From NCBI GenBank assembly GCA_029962745.1, contig CM057157.1:21225798-21289797 (forward strand): DNA of 64,000 nucleotides, written 5' to 3'. Position 1 is the stretch's first letter; the number at the start of each line of letters is the position of its first letter. Below, in pieces: positions 47,071 through 59,234 of the stretch. A program made the position numbers and the translations under genes. The notes below the pieces were generated by a model. That model saw nothing but the letters and a program-made list of their open reading frames with translations. It made no database searches and had not been told where the DNA came from. This DNA is from Echinometra lucunter (lineage: Eukaryota > Echinodermata > Echinoidea > Camarodonta > Echinometridae).

Positions 47071-47620
47071 GGGTGTGTTTATCTGGGTGACTTAAGTTCT
47101 AATAAGCAATCCAAGTTCCTGACTAGTTTACCCGTTACCCTTGATAAACACGACGTGGACTTGATTACCCGATTAGCGTCGCAGACTTGAGTTCCACAAA
47201 ATAGGGGGATTTGGTAACCGGTTGAACCAGATTGACAAATCTAGTCACGGCGATAAACACACCGCCATTTGAGTTTTGTGCGTCTTTAGACATCCGCGCT
47301 ATATGCAGCTTCGCAGAGGCAACGAGCTCACATCAAGTTTCAGGAACTCAAACTGCGACGGGAAACATGACATCCATACAGACTGCCTGTTGTGAGCGCG
47401 ATTTGTGTTCGCGTCTCAAGTAGTACTAGTCTCAAGTAACGTGGGCTGCGTTTCACGAAACCGTCATAAGTCTAACTTCTTGGACATCCCATTGAAGCGC
47501 ATGTTATAGAATTAACACGCATTTCAATGGGATGTCCATGAACTTAGACTCATGACGGTTTCATGAAACGCAGCCCTGTTTCTAATTTCTGGAAAACAAG
47601 TTGCCCCGATAAACACACCC
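47071..47620. mobile_element. Non-autonomous inverted-repeat element, copy 1
   Basis: Ends GGGTGTGTTTATCTGGGTG and, reversed, GGGTGTGTTTATCGGGGCA. The interior has several acttgagttcc/ggaactcaa-like words in both directions and gataaacac words. Related to 56216-56662 along its length. It contains a second element, 47443-47576. No ORF of note. Confidence 0.8.
47443..47576. mobile_element. Palindromic 134-bp MITE nested in another element
   Basis: The left half starting GGGCTGCGTTTCACGAAACC folds onto the right half, whose reverse reads GGGCTGCGTTTCATGAAACC, and pairing continues through tggacatcccattgaa. The related copy at 56216-56662 lacks this insert (it reads caagtacccatttctaattt), giving an empty site. 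Confidence 0.85.
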
Positions 47621-48776
47621 TACATTAGGACAGTACGATGTAATGTGTGCAGTACAGTGTCAGTTGTTTACTTCTGAAAACATCATATGTGATTCATCAG
47701 TCTCAATTGGAAACAGGCCTGTACTTTTCCCATAAATCCACATTCATGTCCTGTAGGGTCAAGTAATCATATTTGACAATTGGACAGCTACATGTATGTC
47801 TGTAATTCATGTTTGAGAAAAATAGACATGGAACTGCACTAGGCGATATTCATCGGATGTCCATAAAAACTCCAGACATTATGTTTACATCTTGTCTGGA
47901 TATTGCAATGCAGACATAAAGACTGATTATTTATTTTTTTGCTGAAAATGTGACATCAAGCAGCATTGCATTATTTGTCTTTAATCTCTATATGTGAATA
48001 TAAGTTACAAGTCTTGTTTTGGTCTGTTCATATATGTGTGCCATAATGAATTCTTGTTTAAAACTCATGTACACTTTGGGTAGCAAAATGAAACTTTTTT
48101 TGTAATTATTTGTTTTATTAGCTTTCCAATCACATATGATCACAATATATATATGTTATTGGTAATAATTTAACAAAATCGCTGATTGGATATAGTTTCA
48201 CACTGTCCACCTTGTATAGGCTTGTATAAAGAAATACATGTGTGAAATCATATGATATTCCATTCATGATTTTGGGGAATTCTAGTGTAAATATCTGAAA
48301 GGAACACAATGTAACATCCACACTCCAGAACTCTCATTTGTTTTACGTGTGTGCAGGTACTGTGGGATGCAAGCTGATGTTGTTGGAGGTTTATGTCGCT
48401 GACCCGAGATGAAAAATATTTTTCACCTTACATTTGTTTGATATTCAACTTGAGGAAATAACTTCACACAACCATAGTTCTACTAGAGTCTTTCTTCTGA
48501 CCAGCTAACAGCACAGAAAGCTGATGAATAGTTTTTGAGGGCCTATATGAAATATACATAACCTTTAAGTTTTGGTAAAAAAAAAAAAAAAAAAAAAAAA
48601 CATTAACTGACTCAGTAGGCCCATATGTATATTCCTATGTGAAATATGACATAGGGATCTGTCCATAATTTCAAAGTTCAATTGTGAATGGAACAAGAAA
48701 AATTGTGTATGAAAAAAGTGAAGATTTTTTAAAAAGATTTCTACAGAGAGGATGCATCTTAGGAGCAAGAGAAAGG

Positions 48777-48815
48777 GAGAAGGGAAGAGAGATGGAAAGA
48801 GAATGAGAAAGATGA

Positions 48816-48886
<71 letters not shown>

Positions 48887-48895
48887 TAGTAAAAT
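48777..48895 (+). repeat. GA/GATA microsatellite
   Basis: gagatagatagatagagaga then about 50 bases of ag repeat. A poly-A run of about 23 lies earlier at 48578-48600. Confidence 0.9.
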
Positions 48896-50104
48896 AGAGT
48901 GACAGGAAAGAAACAGGAAGCTTGGGAGGGGGGGGGGGGCAAGGGAGGAAGAGTGTCAGAGGCCACACACCACTTGAGCAGGCAAATAATACCGGAACTT
49001 GATTTCCATCATTAAAGCACATTCCAACTGAGAATAATGCAAATTAGCTTAGATGTTTGTCAACCTTTAATTACTTGAAATACCCATAATCTAATCAGTC
49101 TCAGAATTTCAGCAGGGAGAACTAACATATCATACCATGATCATAATGATCCCCACAATCAGGCTCCCCACAGCTGATGGTAAATGTCTACCCGCTTTGG
49201 TCTAAATTGACCTAGAAGGGTGGCGGGAGAAGTCTGTCCAAACGGTAAGGGATGTCTGAAGGAAAAAAAAAAAACCAACAGGGTATATACGGACCATAAG
49301 GAGACAAAGTCAAGGGGGGGGGGGGGGTAACCACCCTTGAGAAATGACACACTGGTGGATTTAGGAGATGGAGATGGGAAGGAGATGGATGGAGGGTTAC
49401 AACTGATATTCCACCTCCAGCTCAAGTGACATACCTTCTGCACACCACCTCAGAAAATTAATGTGCCCCCTTTTTAAAATTTTGCCTGAAATTGGGTAGC
49501 CATTCTTTTTTTTTTCTCTCCAGACACTTTCTTTAACTGTGCCCCCTTCCCATTAAAAAAAATCATGGATCCATCTTTGGGTCCTGATTCTGACAAAAGA
49601 TGGAGGGGGGGGGGTGCCTAGTTTCTTAGCAAATTGCATTTTTCTCAACATCTTCCTAGTGGAAAAAAAAACTATTATAGTGAGTCTTAAAGCTCTTTGC
49701 TACTAAAGGTCATACACTAGTCTAGAGCCATTTTCACGCCCCTTTTCCTCAAAGCAAAGCTATTTATGGTATTTTTGTTGTGAATTTTAATTATACATAA
49801 AAATTGCTAGTAAGAGCAAAACAAATCAAAACAAAATTTAAAAAAAGCTAACAAACAAACAAACAAATGAAAAATACCTGTTAGAAAGTTTAATGGTCAG
49901 TATTAATTTCATATTAATTGTGAAATTTGAAACTAAGACCCACAAAATACAGAGCTGTAATCCATTTATTCAGTTGCAGAGGAAAGAAAAAATCTTCCCC
50001 TTTGTTTTGGGGGGGTTTTTTGTGCTGACTTTGGAGATCTATGCAAAAACAAACCTATCAAAACAGCAATAAAATTTTTAGAATAATTTTTTTTTGGAAA
50101 ATTT

Positions 50105-50965
50105 CTTTGGGTAGTAATTCTGATCTTGGTTGTGGACTTGACTTTGATCTTGAATGGTCACCTTGGTTATGCTGATGACCCATCTGGGACCTGGTCCTAC
50201 CTGACCCTTGATAATCAGGGTCAACCAGCCCACTGGTGATGAGAGGTGTGTTCCAGCTTAACTCTCAAATTGAATCAATTCCATTCCATTAAACATACAG
50301 ATGCAGCATCATGTCACATCAACAAGAGATACAAATATTTGTTTGAAATTGATAATGGTTGACTCCATTTCCACAAGAGCTTATACTGTATATTCTTTTG
50401 TGGATTTACTTTGTTTGATATTTCAAATTATGTAAATGTATCCTGTTATTGTAAAAAAAAATGAATAGGTATGTTTGATTTTTCAAAATTTGTTATTTGT
50501 TTTTTGGAAATGAAAAAAAAAAAAAACTCTTGAACTCTTGAACTTATATTGCTCTCACTATGAACATGGTGGACAAAATAAACAACCTCTCATTCTACCC
50601 TTCACAATGGTTCTGGTAGTCAAAAGAACATCCCTTCACTGCTATTATGTTTAATCATGTAGTCCCAGGTGAATATGCATATGACAACTGTTCCACATAT
50701 TTTAGACAATAGCAGTGAAGAGATGTTCTTTTGACTACCAGAACCATTGTGAAAGGTAGAATGAGGGGTTGTTTATTTTGTCCGCTTTCTTTGTCCGTCA
50801 TGTTCATAGTGTCTAGCTAACTATATTCTGGTCTTTGTTCCAACATGACTTTGATCTTCAGTGGTCACCTTGGTAACACTGATGACCCATCTGGTATATG
50901 GTCCTACTTTGACCTGTCATAATAAAGGTCAACCAGCCCACTGGTGTTGATAGGTCCATTTCAGT
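50105..50965. repeat. Duplication of about 130 bp split by inserted sequence
   Basis: 50120-50235 (gactttgatcttgaatggtc ... caaccagcccactggt) recurs at 50845-50960 with some substitutions. The stretch between includes the hairpin element 50556-50811. Confidence 0.75.
50556..50811. mobile_element. CACTA-like hairpin MITE with TCT target duplication
   Basis: Ends CACTATGAACATG, exactly inverted at the right. The arms, about 90 bases each (aaacaacc.ctcattctacc and gttctggtagtcaaaagaac within), pair almost completely around a loop of about 60. TCT flanks both ends (50553-50555, 50812-50814). CACTA termini with a 3-bp duplication are typical of the CACTA/EnSpm class. Confidence 0.75.
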
Positions 50966-51013
50966 GCATGTAACTTTCAATTTCAAATGAAATCCATTTT
51001 TTCAAACACATGA

Positions 51014-51513
51014 NNNNNNNNNNNNNNNNNNNNNNNNNNNNNNNNNNNNNNNNNNNNNNNNNNNNNNNNNNNNNNNNNNNNNNNNNNNNNNNNNNNNNNN
51101 NNNNNNNNNNNNNNNNNNNNNNNNNNNNNNNNNNNNNNNNNNNNNNNNNNNNNNNNNNNNNNNNNNNNNNNNNNNNNNNNNNNNNNNNNNNNNNNNNNNN
51201 NNNNNNNNNNNNNNNNNNNNNNNNNNNNNNNNNNNNNNNNNNNNNNNNNNNNNNNNNNNNNNNNNNNNNNNNNNNNNNNNNNNNNNNNNNNNNNNNNNNN
51301 NNNNNNNNNNNNNNNNNNNNNNNNNNNNNNNNNNNNNNNNNNNNNNNNNNNNNNNNNNNNNNNNNNNNNNNNNNNNNNNNNNNNNNNNNNNNNNNNNNNN
51401 NNNNNNNNNNNNNNNNNNNNNNNNNNNNNNNNNNNNNNNNNNNNNNNNNNNNNNNNNNNNNNNNNNNNNNNNNNNNNNNNNNNNNNNNNNNNNNNNNNNN
51501 NNNNNNNNNNNNN
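51014..51513. other. Assembly gap (500 N)
   Basis: Exactly 500 N, probably a placeholder of unknown true size. Confidence 1.
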
Positions 51514-52091
51514 GTTTAGAGAGCAGAAGTGAAAGATCTTATGTGTTTAAAAAGTGTTCAAAATGAAAGTACCTGGTAAAATCTCAGTAGGCAGGATTCT
51601 TTTGCAATTTTCTTGGTGCTTTGCCCAAACCATAGCTCATTATTTTTGGCATGCCTTGCAGACTTGTGGAGATGTTTTGTAAACTTTGTAGCAATTAATT
51701 TAAGATAGTTGGTGATTGTTGTCTCCAACAAGTATTTTCTGGTCATGTTTCATGATGGCTAGCCAAGTGATGAGCCAATTCATCACCTGATACTGTCACA
51801 GAATGTTTTACTTGCAACATGGAAAAGTTGGCAAGGTTATCTTGCCTCACATAACAGTACACTTTGGAGTTAGCTACAGCCCAGATGATGTTGCATTAGT
51901 CCTCATCAGTTATAATGCATTTCAAAGCTATTCGAATAAAAATCCAGTTGTGACATTGACTTCAAGACTTCAAGACTTCAAGAATTTTATTCCATTTCCA
52001 TTCATTTGCAAAATAAACAAATACAAAGCAAATCCAATGGATTGTTGAACATATACAGTAGTTTTGGAGCCACTATTATCTTCCTTCTGGT

Positions 52092-52490
52092 CCCTGTTGC
52101 TTAAATCTTACCATTAATGGTAACTTTCATGGTAACATTGCTCAACACACTCTTATTTCTGCGGAGTCAAATTTGACTCGGAATGGTGTCAGCTGGGAGT
52201 CAACTCTATTCGGAGTTCAAGTGACTTGGATTTCGAATTAATTTGACTCGGAATGGTGTGGCGTCAACTGAGAATCGACTTAATTCGAGTCAAAGTAACT
52301 CCATTCTGAGTCAAATTAATTCGGAATCTGAGTCCCTTTAACTCAGAATAGAGTCGACTCCCAGCTGACGCCATTCTGAGTCAAATTTGACTCCACAGAA
52401 ATAAGAGTGCAGCCAATCAAATTCAACATTTCCATGAAAGTTACCAGTGTTGGCAAGGTTATTGTCAGTGGTAACAGGGTTTTGCATAGG
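52092..52490. mobile_element. MITE-like repeat (ttaccattaatggtaa family), interrupted copy
   Basis: Begins ccctgttgcttaaatcttac, then cattaatggtaactttc, and resumes after an insert with cagccaatcaaattcaacat up to ggtaacagggttttgcat. Its reverse complement matches 6480-6640, which has no insert. Confidence 0.7.
52148..52409. mobile_element. 262-bp palindromic MITE nested in another repeat
   Basis: The left half CACTCTTATTTCTGCGGAGT... pairs with the right half, which reversed reads CACTCTTATTTCTGTGGAGT, and continues through aaatttgactc, gtcagctgggagtc and gaattaatttgactc. Almost the entire element folds on itself. Compared with the uninterrupted relative near 6570 (gctcaacagccaagc on the reverse strand), the insertion duplicated CA. 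Confidence 0.88.
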
Positions 52491-53144
52491 TTTTGCAGAA
52501 ATAAGAGTTAAATGGCAAATATTCTTCTTTCTTTGATGTATGATTGAATGCCTTTTCAAGCACTTGCATAGCACAAGGGCATTTCTGCGCCTATGCAAGG
52601 AAGACCAGCAGCTAACTTGACATCCCACCAAACTGACGATGAACCCTCAGAAAGGTTGACAGAAGACACCCCTGTAGACCGACTGCCCACAAGACTGATT
52701 GTCTGCAAGACTGATAGCCCATGAGACTGACCTGTTGATCTTATGTGTTTAAAAAGTGTTGAAAATTATGTAACAGGAAGTGGTTATTTTTGGCTTGCTC
52801 GCTCAGCTCGTTCGCAAAATTAAAGAAACAGCAAGGTTTATGATGTAGTCAGAAGCATCATTTACCCCAAAATTAAAAAACTCTTCACGGCCTCTAAACA
52901 TTCCATTAAAGTAATAACGATCTACTGTGATTTTGTTTGAAAACAATTTCTTGTGTGTGTGTGTGTGGGGGGGGGGGTAGATTAGACTTAAAATGCAGTA
53001 TAATTGGAATTTCAGCTGTTTTATATAAAATCTTATACATGATGATATGCTTTATTATAATCATTCATTGAACTGTTAATTTATGATTCATGTATTATTA
53101 TTGAATGAAATCAAAATGAAGATTATTGGAAGAAAAAAAATAAT

Positions 53145-53450
53145 TTGGTCCAGTTCTTAGTATAATCACCATTTGGTCTAATTATTCATTTGGTCCAATA
53201 TCCATTTGGTGAAATACTACAAAAAAATTGCAAATATGGCAATTGTACCAATTGATTATTGACCAAATGGTAATTAGACCAATTAATAATAGATCAAATG
53301 ACTATTAAGACCAAATGGTCTTAGACGAAAATGACTATTGGCCCAACTGGTTATTTCAAGAAACGTTCAATGATATATTGAACAGACTGATATCAGAGCA
53401 AACAATGTTAGACCATTTGGTAAAAATAGCATTGGAACAAATGGTAATAA
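53145..53450. repeat. Foldback array of atttggtccaa words
   Basis: Many copies of words like catttggtccaat on one side and attggaccaaatg-like words on the other (for example gaccaaatggtaattagacc), so the two sides can pair. Units are short and irregular. Confidence 0.6.
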
Positions 53451-55367
53451 TCCTTTGCAAGTATTACGCCTGTGCACTGCAAATGTAAACAACAGTGCAG
53501 AAAACTTGCAGAGAATTGGCTACATTTCTGAAAAAGGGTGTTTATCAGTGGTTGTTGAAAATCATGATTGTTGCATGTGATAATGATATTATACAGAGGT
53601 GATTTCAAACCAGTGTTTTCTCCCTGAGAAGCTGGTCTAGTCTGGTATTGGTCTGGTATGAGTTATGGCTATGGAAACATATACCTCACACAACCCAGAC
53701 ACCCCAGACAGCCATGGAATTGCAAAAAAAAAAAAGAAAAGGGGGGGGGGGGGTCTCTCTCTCTCACCCTCTGCTTGGTTACCCCAGGTCTACCTTTTTG
53801 TTTAGCCCACATGATCGTCTGGCATGTTCTCCAGAGGTTGTCTGGGGAAGGGAACTGTTATCGTGGGACGTGAACTTTATTGTGATTTTCCCTACAGCAT
53901 TGTATTGTACTATCAGCTACTGATGCAGTTTAGCATAGTCATCTAGAATTTTAAAAGTAAAGCATGTGACAGATTCGTCCCATAATGCCACTGCTGTTTA
54001 TAAACTATGAAAACTGTTTTCACCTTTCGGAACAGAGATAATCCTGACTTTACAGACTGTATTGGCGAAAGACAAAAGGCTGATGAACTTGCCACTGTGA
54101 TTCAGGTCGGCCTGAGCTGATGCAGACTTAATCTGTTACAGGCGGTGACAGTGCATGGCCAATAGGGGCTTTAATCGAATCCGATGGCTTTGTCCAACTC
54201 AATTTCAGTCGCTCCGTGAACTTGTGGTCATAATTCAGGAAAAATCTTTGTCTGACTCAGTTATATTGCCCAGGGAAAGTACTTTTTTTGCTAAAAAAAG
54301 TGACTTGCACTATAATTTTATGGATGAGAATGATGATCAAACTGTGAAGTGTTTGACTGTGGCAAAATATAATTATAGAACAATAGTTTTCATGATAAGA
54401 GTATGAGGTGAAGATGAATGGTGTTAAAGTTGAAATAGAGTTTGTAGAAAGTGCATAGCAGGTTAACTGTCAGGACGAGTGTATCAGTGGGGGATATGTG
54501 TCTCTTCTAAGCCTAATAAAACAATTTTTTTAGTCTCTCAACCATTATTTTGCTTAGTTCCCCCCCCCCATTAAAATATTTCCATGATTGTATTTTTGTT
54601 CTAAAATGAAATGAATTATAAATCTTAAGACATCTAGATTATGAAGCAACAAACGTATTGATAAGTAATACTGAAAAATGTGTAAATCAAAAATTAAAAG
54701 TAAATAAATTCTGACTGGAAATCTCTATTCAGAAACATTACCAAATTCATTTGCCCTTCCTGGAGGTGTGCCCTGTTTTCAGGGTAAGGGGGGGGGGGGG
54801 GGTGAAGTATAATAAATAAGCACTTTATACCAGGGAAATGTAACTAGAATACTGTAAATCCAGATGCTTAGGCTATACTGCAACCTGAAACCCTATTGCC
54901 TAGGACAGTTTTACCGTTGCAATTTGATCATTTTGCAAGATGACACTTTGGCAGATCTTGACCGCACCACTCATAAACATTTGGAAAAGTATTAATGTTA
55001 CCTTACATTTCTAGCTTTATGCTGTTAAAATAATACACTAGTGGTTTGATATGGAGTTTCAGCGAGTAGATATTTAAGAACAAAAAGGAAATAAGCAAGT
55101 CAATACTTGCATCTTGATAGGATTAATGAGTGCTTTTCCCCCCATTTCATTTGATATCATCTTTACTGTCATTACCCAACTCCATTCTAATCTTAAAGGG
55201 GGTACCCAATGCTGAAACAATGTTAGTTCATTTAAAAGAGTATGATTTTATTAGCAGAAAATCATCTGCCTAAAGTTTTTTAAAAAGTCATGTTGCCAAG
55301 GAAACCCCCAAATGTGGTAAGATTTCAGGTTATTTTTGACCCCTCAGCTGTGACCCAGTTTCAACTG

Positions 55368-55408
55368 GGTACCCACTTTGACGTCAAAATGACGTCAAAG
55401 TGGGTACC
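55368..55408. promoter_or_regulatory. Perfect 19-bp hairpin with two CRE octamers
   Basis: ggtacccactttgacgtca at 55368-55386 and its exact reverse complement at 55390-55408 are separated by aaa. Each arm holds the palindromic CRE TGACGTCA (55379-55386, 55390-55397). A related gggtacccacttttacgtca lies near 55495. The surroundings are rich in gcgc compared with neighbouring DNA. No gene start was recognised, so promoter function is unproven. Confidence 0.45.
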
Positions 55409-56215
55409 ATGTCGCGCAATTCTAGCAAAATGCGCGCAAGGTATAATATATATTGTACAGTCTAGCGCGCAGCACAACTGCAATGCGCGAAGCTGGGTAC
55501 CCACTTTTACGTCATACCTCATACTCAGTTTTTTTGGGTCAGCTCATAACTTTTTATGAGAAAATTAGCCAAAATGCATTGATTTCGATGGAGAAATCAT
55601 CATATTTTTAATGTCATTCTTCTTAGAATTCTATTCTCGATTACATATCAAAATTTTGTTTACCATTGTGTAATCACTTTAACTTGGCACAAATCAATTC
55701 ATTTTCTGAATGGAATGACTAAACATTCTCATTTATACTGGACCAGCAAATGAAATAAAGCACTGTGACTGTGACAGAGATCCAAAACTATGATTCTGTA
55801 GATATGATTTGCAAATATGACTCCATTTCTTAAAGGAGATCATTCAATAAAGCCTTTGATAAAGTGTTTCTGTTTGACATTTGGGGCTACCATAGAAATT
55901 CTCGCACCTGCTTCTACATTCACAATTGTTTTCAAACTTGATTAAAGGATGCAGACTTCAGCTGCTGTTCATAAATCCTTGCTCGTCCTTCCAGAGCGAG
56001 AAGGACGTTACCTCCGAAGCTATGTTCGCATGGGCTTGTTGTAATTCTAAACTTAAAGTTAGCAAAGCCTTGATGTTTATGGCAACAACTCATTAATAGT
56101 TACAAGGGTTCACATGGGACCAAAACAATGACCTCGTGAAGTTCTACAAGTCAAACAAGCAGTTGTTGAAATATCAGAATTACTCGAATACCACAAAGTT
56201 ATAACTACATGTATG

Positions 56216-56662
56216 AGCATGTTTATTGAGGGTAAGAGGGCTAATAAGCGACCCAAGTTCCGAACTAGCTTACCCGTTACCCTTGATAAACACCACGGCG
56301 ACTTGATTACCGAACTAGCGTACCGGACTTGAGTTCCGCAAAGAAGGGGGATTTGATTACCTGTTGAACGAGACTGGCGGACTCAAGTCGTGCCAATAAA
56401 CACAACGCGACTTCGGTCGCGTTTCGTTTGGGAACTTCGGACTCCTGTTTCCGGATGAGATAAAAAGTAATAAGCCTGCCAGATTTGACCTTCACTGCCG
56501 GGTCACTTGCAGCTGGGCATGGGCTTGATGGTTTCGGGAACTCAGATCGCGATGATAAACATGACATCCAGAGAGACCACCCATCGTGAGCGCGATTTGT
56601 GTTCGTGACTCAAGTACCCATTTCTAATTTCTAGAAATCAAGTTCCCTCACTAAACACACCC
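56216..56662. mobile_element. Non-autonomous inverted-repeat element, copy 2
   Basis: Related to 47071-47620: shared tagcttacccgttacccttg-like, gagttccgcaaagaaggggg-like and gtgagcgcgatttgtgttcg blocks. The right end reversed reads GGGTGTGTTTAGTGAGGGAA. It lacks the nested palindrome of copy 1. Confidence 0.75.
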
Positions 56663-56732
56663 AATGATGTGACGAAACTTTGAAGTTAATTTTGTCCACC
56701 CAGCATAAAACTTCCATGAGGGACCCCCTGCA

Positions 56733-57135
56733 CATTATCATTATCATTATCATTATTTGGTCTGGCGTCACCTGTCCCTGGGAGGCGAAAAGCGAATTGA
56801 ATCACTGTAACCCTCGGGTCTCTCCTCCCGATATCACTGATTGGGGGTGTGTAGGTGAACCACATACACCGGGGTTTCCCCCCTACTCTTATACGAATAG
56901 TGCAGTGGGATCTTTAACGTGCAAAGGTGGTGACTCTCCTTTACACGGGACCTCCATTTAACGTCCTATCCGAGGGATGGAGTGTTTTCCACTGTAGCAT
57001 AGCCTGCGTCTATGAAACAGGAGGGGCATGATAACATACAACGTAGGCTACAGTCATCTGTCTGGGTTGGACTCGAACCCACGATCTTTGGTTCGACAGG
57101 CAGACGCTTTACCGACTGAGCCAACTCGCTCCCTC
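56733..57135 (-). mobile_element. tRNA-derived SINE, full length, with long body
   Basis: Minus strand: gagcgagttggctcagtcgg (box A tggctcagtcgg), gcgtctgcctgtcgaacc, then gtgggttcgagtcc (box B), so the head is strikingly tRNA-like. A body of about 300 bp follows, ending in an aatgat repeat at 56733-56757. A third SINE subfamily by its head and tail. Confidence 0.92.
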
Positions 57136-58394
57136 TCAAGATTTCATATGAACTGGAAATTGCAAATAAACTTGAAGTTATGGACCATGGCTATACTTGC
57201 GAGGATTGTAACTTTAAGATACCTTGAAGTGTAAAAGCAACGAGTTAAAGTTAAGTTTAGGGACTCTTGTGTGAACGTGACTTGTGTTGCATGATACAGC
57301 ATGTGTTCGAACAACCTTCTGGCTCCAAACACTCACCCTCAGAAGTTAATCCAAGGAGAAGGAGAGGTGTAAGTCAGATTTTTTAGTTAATATCCAAAGA
57401 TATTATTTGAAGTTTAAAGATGGGCACTTCCGCATTGGAAACACAGTCACCCTACTTCACATTTGTAATAAAAACAATCACTTTGATAGCCCTGAATAGC
57501 CAAATCTTTGAATTAAAAAAAAGGTGAAACAACAAAGAATTCCACAATCCTAGTCTGGGTCGGTATAACGCATGTTTGATTTTAAAAGACATGTTTGAAG
57601 TTTAAAATTGGCACTTTTTTCTGGTAATTCCGTTACCGAGGTGTTATATCGCAGTATCGTGAATGTAAGAATAAAATTGTTGGAATGAAAGAGCTCATAT
57701 GAAAGAATGGGCATATGTACAGGGTATTAAATGGTGAGAAGGGAGGCAGAGTACAAAAGAGGCACAGAAAGTCTAAAAATGTTGGTAACGGAATTACACC
57801 CTTACTGTGGAATTGCCCAGATACTGTGACCTTTTTTGGTTCTGAGTCAGGTATTCCATTAGCTGTGCTGTGAATCACACTTTATCAGCAACTCCTGCAC
57901 TGGTTTTTCATTCTGAAACACATCCATATTCATAAAACATTGTTTTTGTCAGGATTTAAACTGTATAATTCTTGGAGAGACCCAAATTCTAGCTGAAATG
58001 TCAAGTTTCTTTTATTTAGGCCTTTGCTGTTTTTCCTTAAAAACAACAACAGAAGTAAAAGTCTTGCTATATGTTTCATGTAGCAAGATGTCTGTTTCTG
58101 TAAGAGTCTTGTTGATAAATTACAACTCTTGCTAAGTTGATTGGTTTCTGTGTGCAATGAGACAAAAAATTACTAGGTGAAAGTTAACCTCATTACACCA
58201 GAGATAATTGTATTTTTCATTGTTGTTCTTGAAAATTATGTCTATTTGACTCTCATCTCAAGTGATGAAACTGGACACCTTTTTTTGAAATATTGTCATT
58301 CAAGAAGTACAGGAAAGGATACCATGAAGAAGTGTTTGGTCTTGTCTGCGGTTGATGTTTATATTTAAGTATACTGTCTATGTTTCTTGATGTA

Positions 58395-58515
58395 CTGTTT
58401 GTAAGGGGAATCGTTATGTTCCTGCAAGCCTTTGGCTTTATAAAGTGATTCCCCAGTCACAATTTAAATGTACTTGTATTTATGAAATTAATAAAGTGAA
58501 TTGAATTGAATTGTA
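58395..58515 (+). mobile_element. Retroelement tail with TGAAT repeat
   Basis: gcaagcctttggctttataa, gtgattccccagtcac, then attaataaagtgaattgaat and gaattg. Similar in layout to 45300-45390. Confidence 0.5.
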
Positions 58516-58631
58516 TATTATGAATGATTTGATATTCTACATTGTGACTGGATTCTTAATAGCTGAAATTTTTTTGATAAGTGAGAAGAAAGAGAAACTT
58601 TGGATTTCCTTAATCACATAGGATGAATTCC

Positions 58632-59195
58632 CGGGGGGGGGGGGGGGGGGGGGGGCACTCAGTATATAATGCATGGTGGGTATGTGCCGCAGAGAAGACC
58701 CCCATTTTTACACTCAAATTTCCGTTCCAAAGCATAGCATTTTTATCTGATTGAGAAAAAGAACAAAAAAAGCCTTTCCAAACCATAGCATTTTGTTTTT
58801 ATCAAGAAAAAAGAAGAAAGAAATCTGTTCCAAAGCTTCGCATGTTTTTCGTTACGCTGTTCCGGCCGCATTGATCCGCTACAATGAGCTGCATTTTTGG
58901 TGAAAAGCGGCCCGCAGAGCGCTGTCCGACCATCGCCTCTGCGCGAGCGCACCCGGCGCCTGTGCCGCCGGGCTAGCTGCATGCACGTATGTCCGTTCCA
59001 TAGGGATACATACGCACTCACACACAGGCGAACCATTCCAAAGACCCCCGTTTTCACATACATTTGTAGTTCCGAAGCCCGTTCCGAAGACCCTCCTTTT
59101 CACAATAAGCCCGTTCCAAAGCCCCCGTTTTTTGTCTCGCCCGCGGCACATACCTACCACTTTTGGGGTCGAGTACCCCCGCCCCCCCCGGGATA
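58632..59195. mobile_element. Inverted-repeat element with poly-G ends
   Basis: The left end is a poly-G run (58635-58660) then cactcagtatataatgcatg and gggtatgtgccgcagagaag. The right end reversed gives a poly-G run, gtactcgaccccaaaagtgg and taggtatgtgccgcgggcga. The interior repeats gttccaaag.cccc-like phrases and includes a GC-rich block (58860-58990). No ORF of note. Confidence 0.7.
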
Positions 59196-59234
59196 AATTA
59201 ACCCGTTAGATACCAAATTCTTTCATTCCCATAG

